Positions 63,006 through 64,000 of a stretch of 64,000 nt of DNA are shown piece after piece. The DNA is taken from NCBI RefSeq assembly GCF_004801415.1, contig NZ_SSNX01000007.1, positions 62,001-126,000 of the forward strand. The letters run 5' to 3'. The notes below the pieces were generated by a model. That model did not search any database, was not told where the DNA came from, and saw nothing but the letters and a program-made list of their open reading frames with translations. This DNA is from Deinococcus sp. KSM4-11 (GTDB lineage Bacteria; Deinococcota; Deinococci; Deinococcales; Deinococcaceae). A program made the translations under genes and the position numbers. The stretch's first letter is position 1; each line of letters opens with the position of its first letter.

Positions 63006-63542
63006 ATGACGCTCCTCGGACTGGATTCCATTGCCGTGCCGGACGTCCACCCGGACGCGCCGCTCACGGGCCGCAAGGCGAAACTGTCGGACATCGAGGC
63101 GATCCACGAGCTGATCGGCTACTGGGCCGCGCGCGGGCAGATGCTGGTGCGCTCCCGCGCGCTGCTGGCCGAGACCATCCGGGATTTCCACCTGATCTTC
63201 GCGGAACCCCACGCGGGCAGGCCCGGCGGGCTGGCGGGCGTGTGCGGCCTGCACCTGCTCGCGCCGGATCTGGCGGAGGTGCGCGGGCTGGCCATCCACC
63301 CGAACCTCCAGGGGCGAGGCCTGGGCAAGCAGCTCGTGGCCGCCTGCGAGGTCGAGGCCCGCGCCATCGACCTCCCGGCGCTGTTCGCGTGGACGTACCA
63401 GCAGACGTTCTTCGAGCGCTGCGGCTTTACCCGCATCGACAAGACTAACCTGCACCCGAAAGTCTGGAGCGAGTGCCAGCGCTGCGCGTTCTTCGAGAAC
63501 TGCAACGAGATCGCCATGCACAAAGACCTCACCGCCGGGTAA
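63006..63542 (+). CDS. Short N-acetylglutamate synthase-like (ArgA-type GNAT)
   Basis: 178 residues. ARGQMLVRSRALLAETIRDF and VRGLAIHPNLQGRGLGKQLVAACEVEA, then TYQQTFFERCGFTRIDKTNLHPKVWSECQRCAFFENCNEIAM with four Cys near the C-terminus. This matches short NAGS of the mycobacterial type (single GNAT domain without kinase). Makes N-acetylglutamate at the start of arginine synthesis. Last gene of the operon. Confidence 0.85.
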   Translation: MTLLGLDSIAVPDVHPDAPLTGRKAKLSDIEAIHELIGYWAARGQMLVRSRALLAETIRDFHLIFAEPHAGRPGGLAGVCGLHLLAPDLAEVRGLAIHPNLQGRGLGKQLVAACEVEARAIDLPALFAWTYQQTFFERCGFTRIDKTNLHPKVWSECQRCAFFENCNEIAMHKDLTAG

Positions 63543-63548
63543 ATCGGC

Positions 63549-63595
63549 CACGCGAAGGGGCAGGCACCGGGAGTCCGGGCCTGCCCCTTCGCGTG
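63549..63595. terminator. Hairpin terminating the arginine operon
   Basis: 17-bp perfect stem (63549-63565 with 63579-63595) and 13-nt loop between convergent genes; no T-run directly after. Confidence 0.75.
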
Positions 63596-63598
63596 CGC

Positions 63599-64000
63599 TT
63601 ACTTGCTGGGCGCCGTGGTCGTGATGGCCTCCGCCGCCTGCACCAGGGCGCGGGCGGCGCGGTCGTTTCCGGCGGCAGCCAGGGCTTTGGCATCCAGCAG
63701 ATACGTGCGGGCCTTGGCGTTCGTGGTGGTGGCCAGCAGGGCGTCAATGCGGGCGCCGAGGGTCGGACGGGCCTGACCTCCAAGGGCCGTCACGCCGGGC
63801 TGGGCCGGAGCAGGACGCGCGGCGCCGGGCTGTGCGGGACCACGCTGGGCGGCGCCGGGCTGACCAGTCCCGGGTCGGGCCGGGCTGCAGCCGTCTTTGG
63901 CCCGGTCGGCATGCCGGTGGCCGTGCGGCCGGGCCGGGCCGGGTGCGCCGGGTGTTCCCGCCGGGGGCTGCGCCGGGCCGGGCTGGGCTGCCCTGTCGGT
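63599..64000 (-). CDS. Pro/Gly/Ala-rich protein, C-terminal part (runs off the right edge)
   Basis: 134 codons without a stop from 63599 to the edge. The C-terminal 60 residues form an Ala-rich helical pair (ARIDALLATTTNAKARTYLLDAKALAAAGNDRAARALVQAA). Upstream are Gln-Pro-Gly and Pro-Ala repeats with a HGHRH-type stretch, like a low-complexity or collagen-like linker. N-terminus not visible; function unknown. Confidence 0.6.
   Translation of the reverse strand, partial: TDRAAQPGPAQPPAGTPGAPGPARPHGHRHADRAKDGCSPARPGTGQPGAAQRGPAQPGAARPAPAQPGVTALGGQARPTLGARIDALLATTTNAKARTYLLDAKALAAAGNDRAARALVQAAEAITTTAPSK

Overview
The window looks like a chromosomal segment of a Deinococcus-type bacterium. Base composition is very GC-rich with strong G/C at third codon positions. 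Gene content fits the group: a FrnE-type thioredoxin-fold protein with CPWC and CX4C motifs, several secreted proteins with Excalibur-like or SH3 modules, many small GNAT, DinB and VOC proteins, and tandem nucleotidyltransferases next to a polynucleotide kinase-phosphatase. Many genes have a -10 hexamer of the TANNNT type 5-7 bases before the start codon (HxlR, DtxR-family, GGDEF, CrcB, CorA, FrnE, GH26-like). That is the leaderless-mRNA signature known for Deinococcus. Species assignment is not possible from this alone.

Layout. 1-1117: an edge-truncated unknown gene, a tRNA-Arg(CCU) with its terminator, and a small unknown gene. 1240-4406 (minus): a compact cluster of a YqcI/YcgG-family heme enzyme (GntA/DcsA-like), a DUF1989 protein and an asparagine-synthetase-like ligase without the glutaminase Cys, possibly preceded by a 60-residue peptide gene. 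This is the best candidate here for an undescribed biosynthetic system. 4826-9491: a secreted HEXXH protein, a HEAT-like lipoprotein, and transketolase downstream of a YtrA-type GntR regulator. 9858-11927: GNAT and diguanylate cyclase. 11946-16620 (minus): an ECF sigma operon with small membrane protein, MucB/RseB-like protein, DUF1800, DUF1501 and a CXXCH protein, apparently driven by a GGAAC-N16-GTCTC promoter. 16664-21981: alpha/beta hydrolase, DtxR-family regulator with a secreted nuclease, APH-like kinase, HxlR regulator and trpF.

21969-22137 holds five exact DnaA boxes around a perfect 16-bp inverted repeat. 22163-29250 (minus): a phosphomutase-like metalloenzyme, VOC-AlkA-VOC, a WYL regulator and a dipeptide-type ABC transporter lacking its ATPases. 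29426-34126: two RlaP-type nucleotidyltransferases, a GH26-like secreted protein and a kinase-phosphatase (a possible RNA-repair neighbourhood). 34130-38049: CorA, CrcB, XseA, a lipoprotein and a rhodanese-type sulfurtransferase preceded by two near-identical promoter-plus-hairpin units. 38570-48730: Der, a surface protein, FtsH, FrnE and secreted or lipoproteins. 48892-48986 is a frameshifted remnant of a short-chain dehydrogenase. 49131-56943: CarB, an MFS transporter, a FUSC protein, an EthD protein, an aminotransferase and a small outer-membrane-like protein.

57142-63542 is an arginine-biosynthesis operon. argG is preceded by a promoter overlapped by two TGNAT-N4-ATNCA palindromes (candidate ArgR boxes) and a structured leader. 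It is followed by two DinB-like genes, two GNATs, argH, two more GNATs and a short N-acetylglutamate synthase-like gene. A matching palindrome lies upstream of carB, suggesting shared arginine control. The right edge cuts a Pro/Gly/Ala-rich protein gene.

Many gene ends carry long perfect-stem hairpins (13-20 bp), several without a U-run. Function calls are from visible motifs and remembered families; no database search was run.
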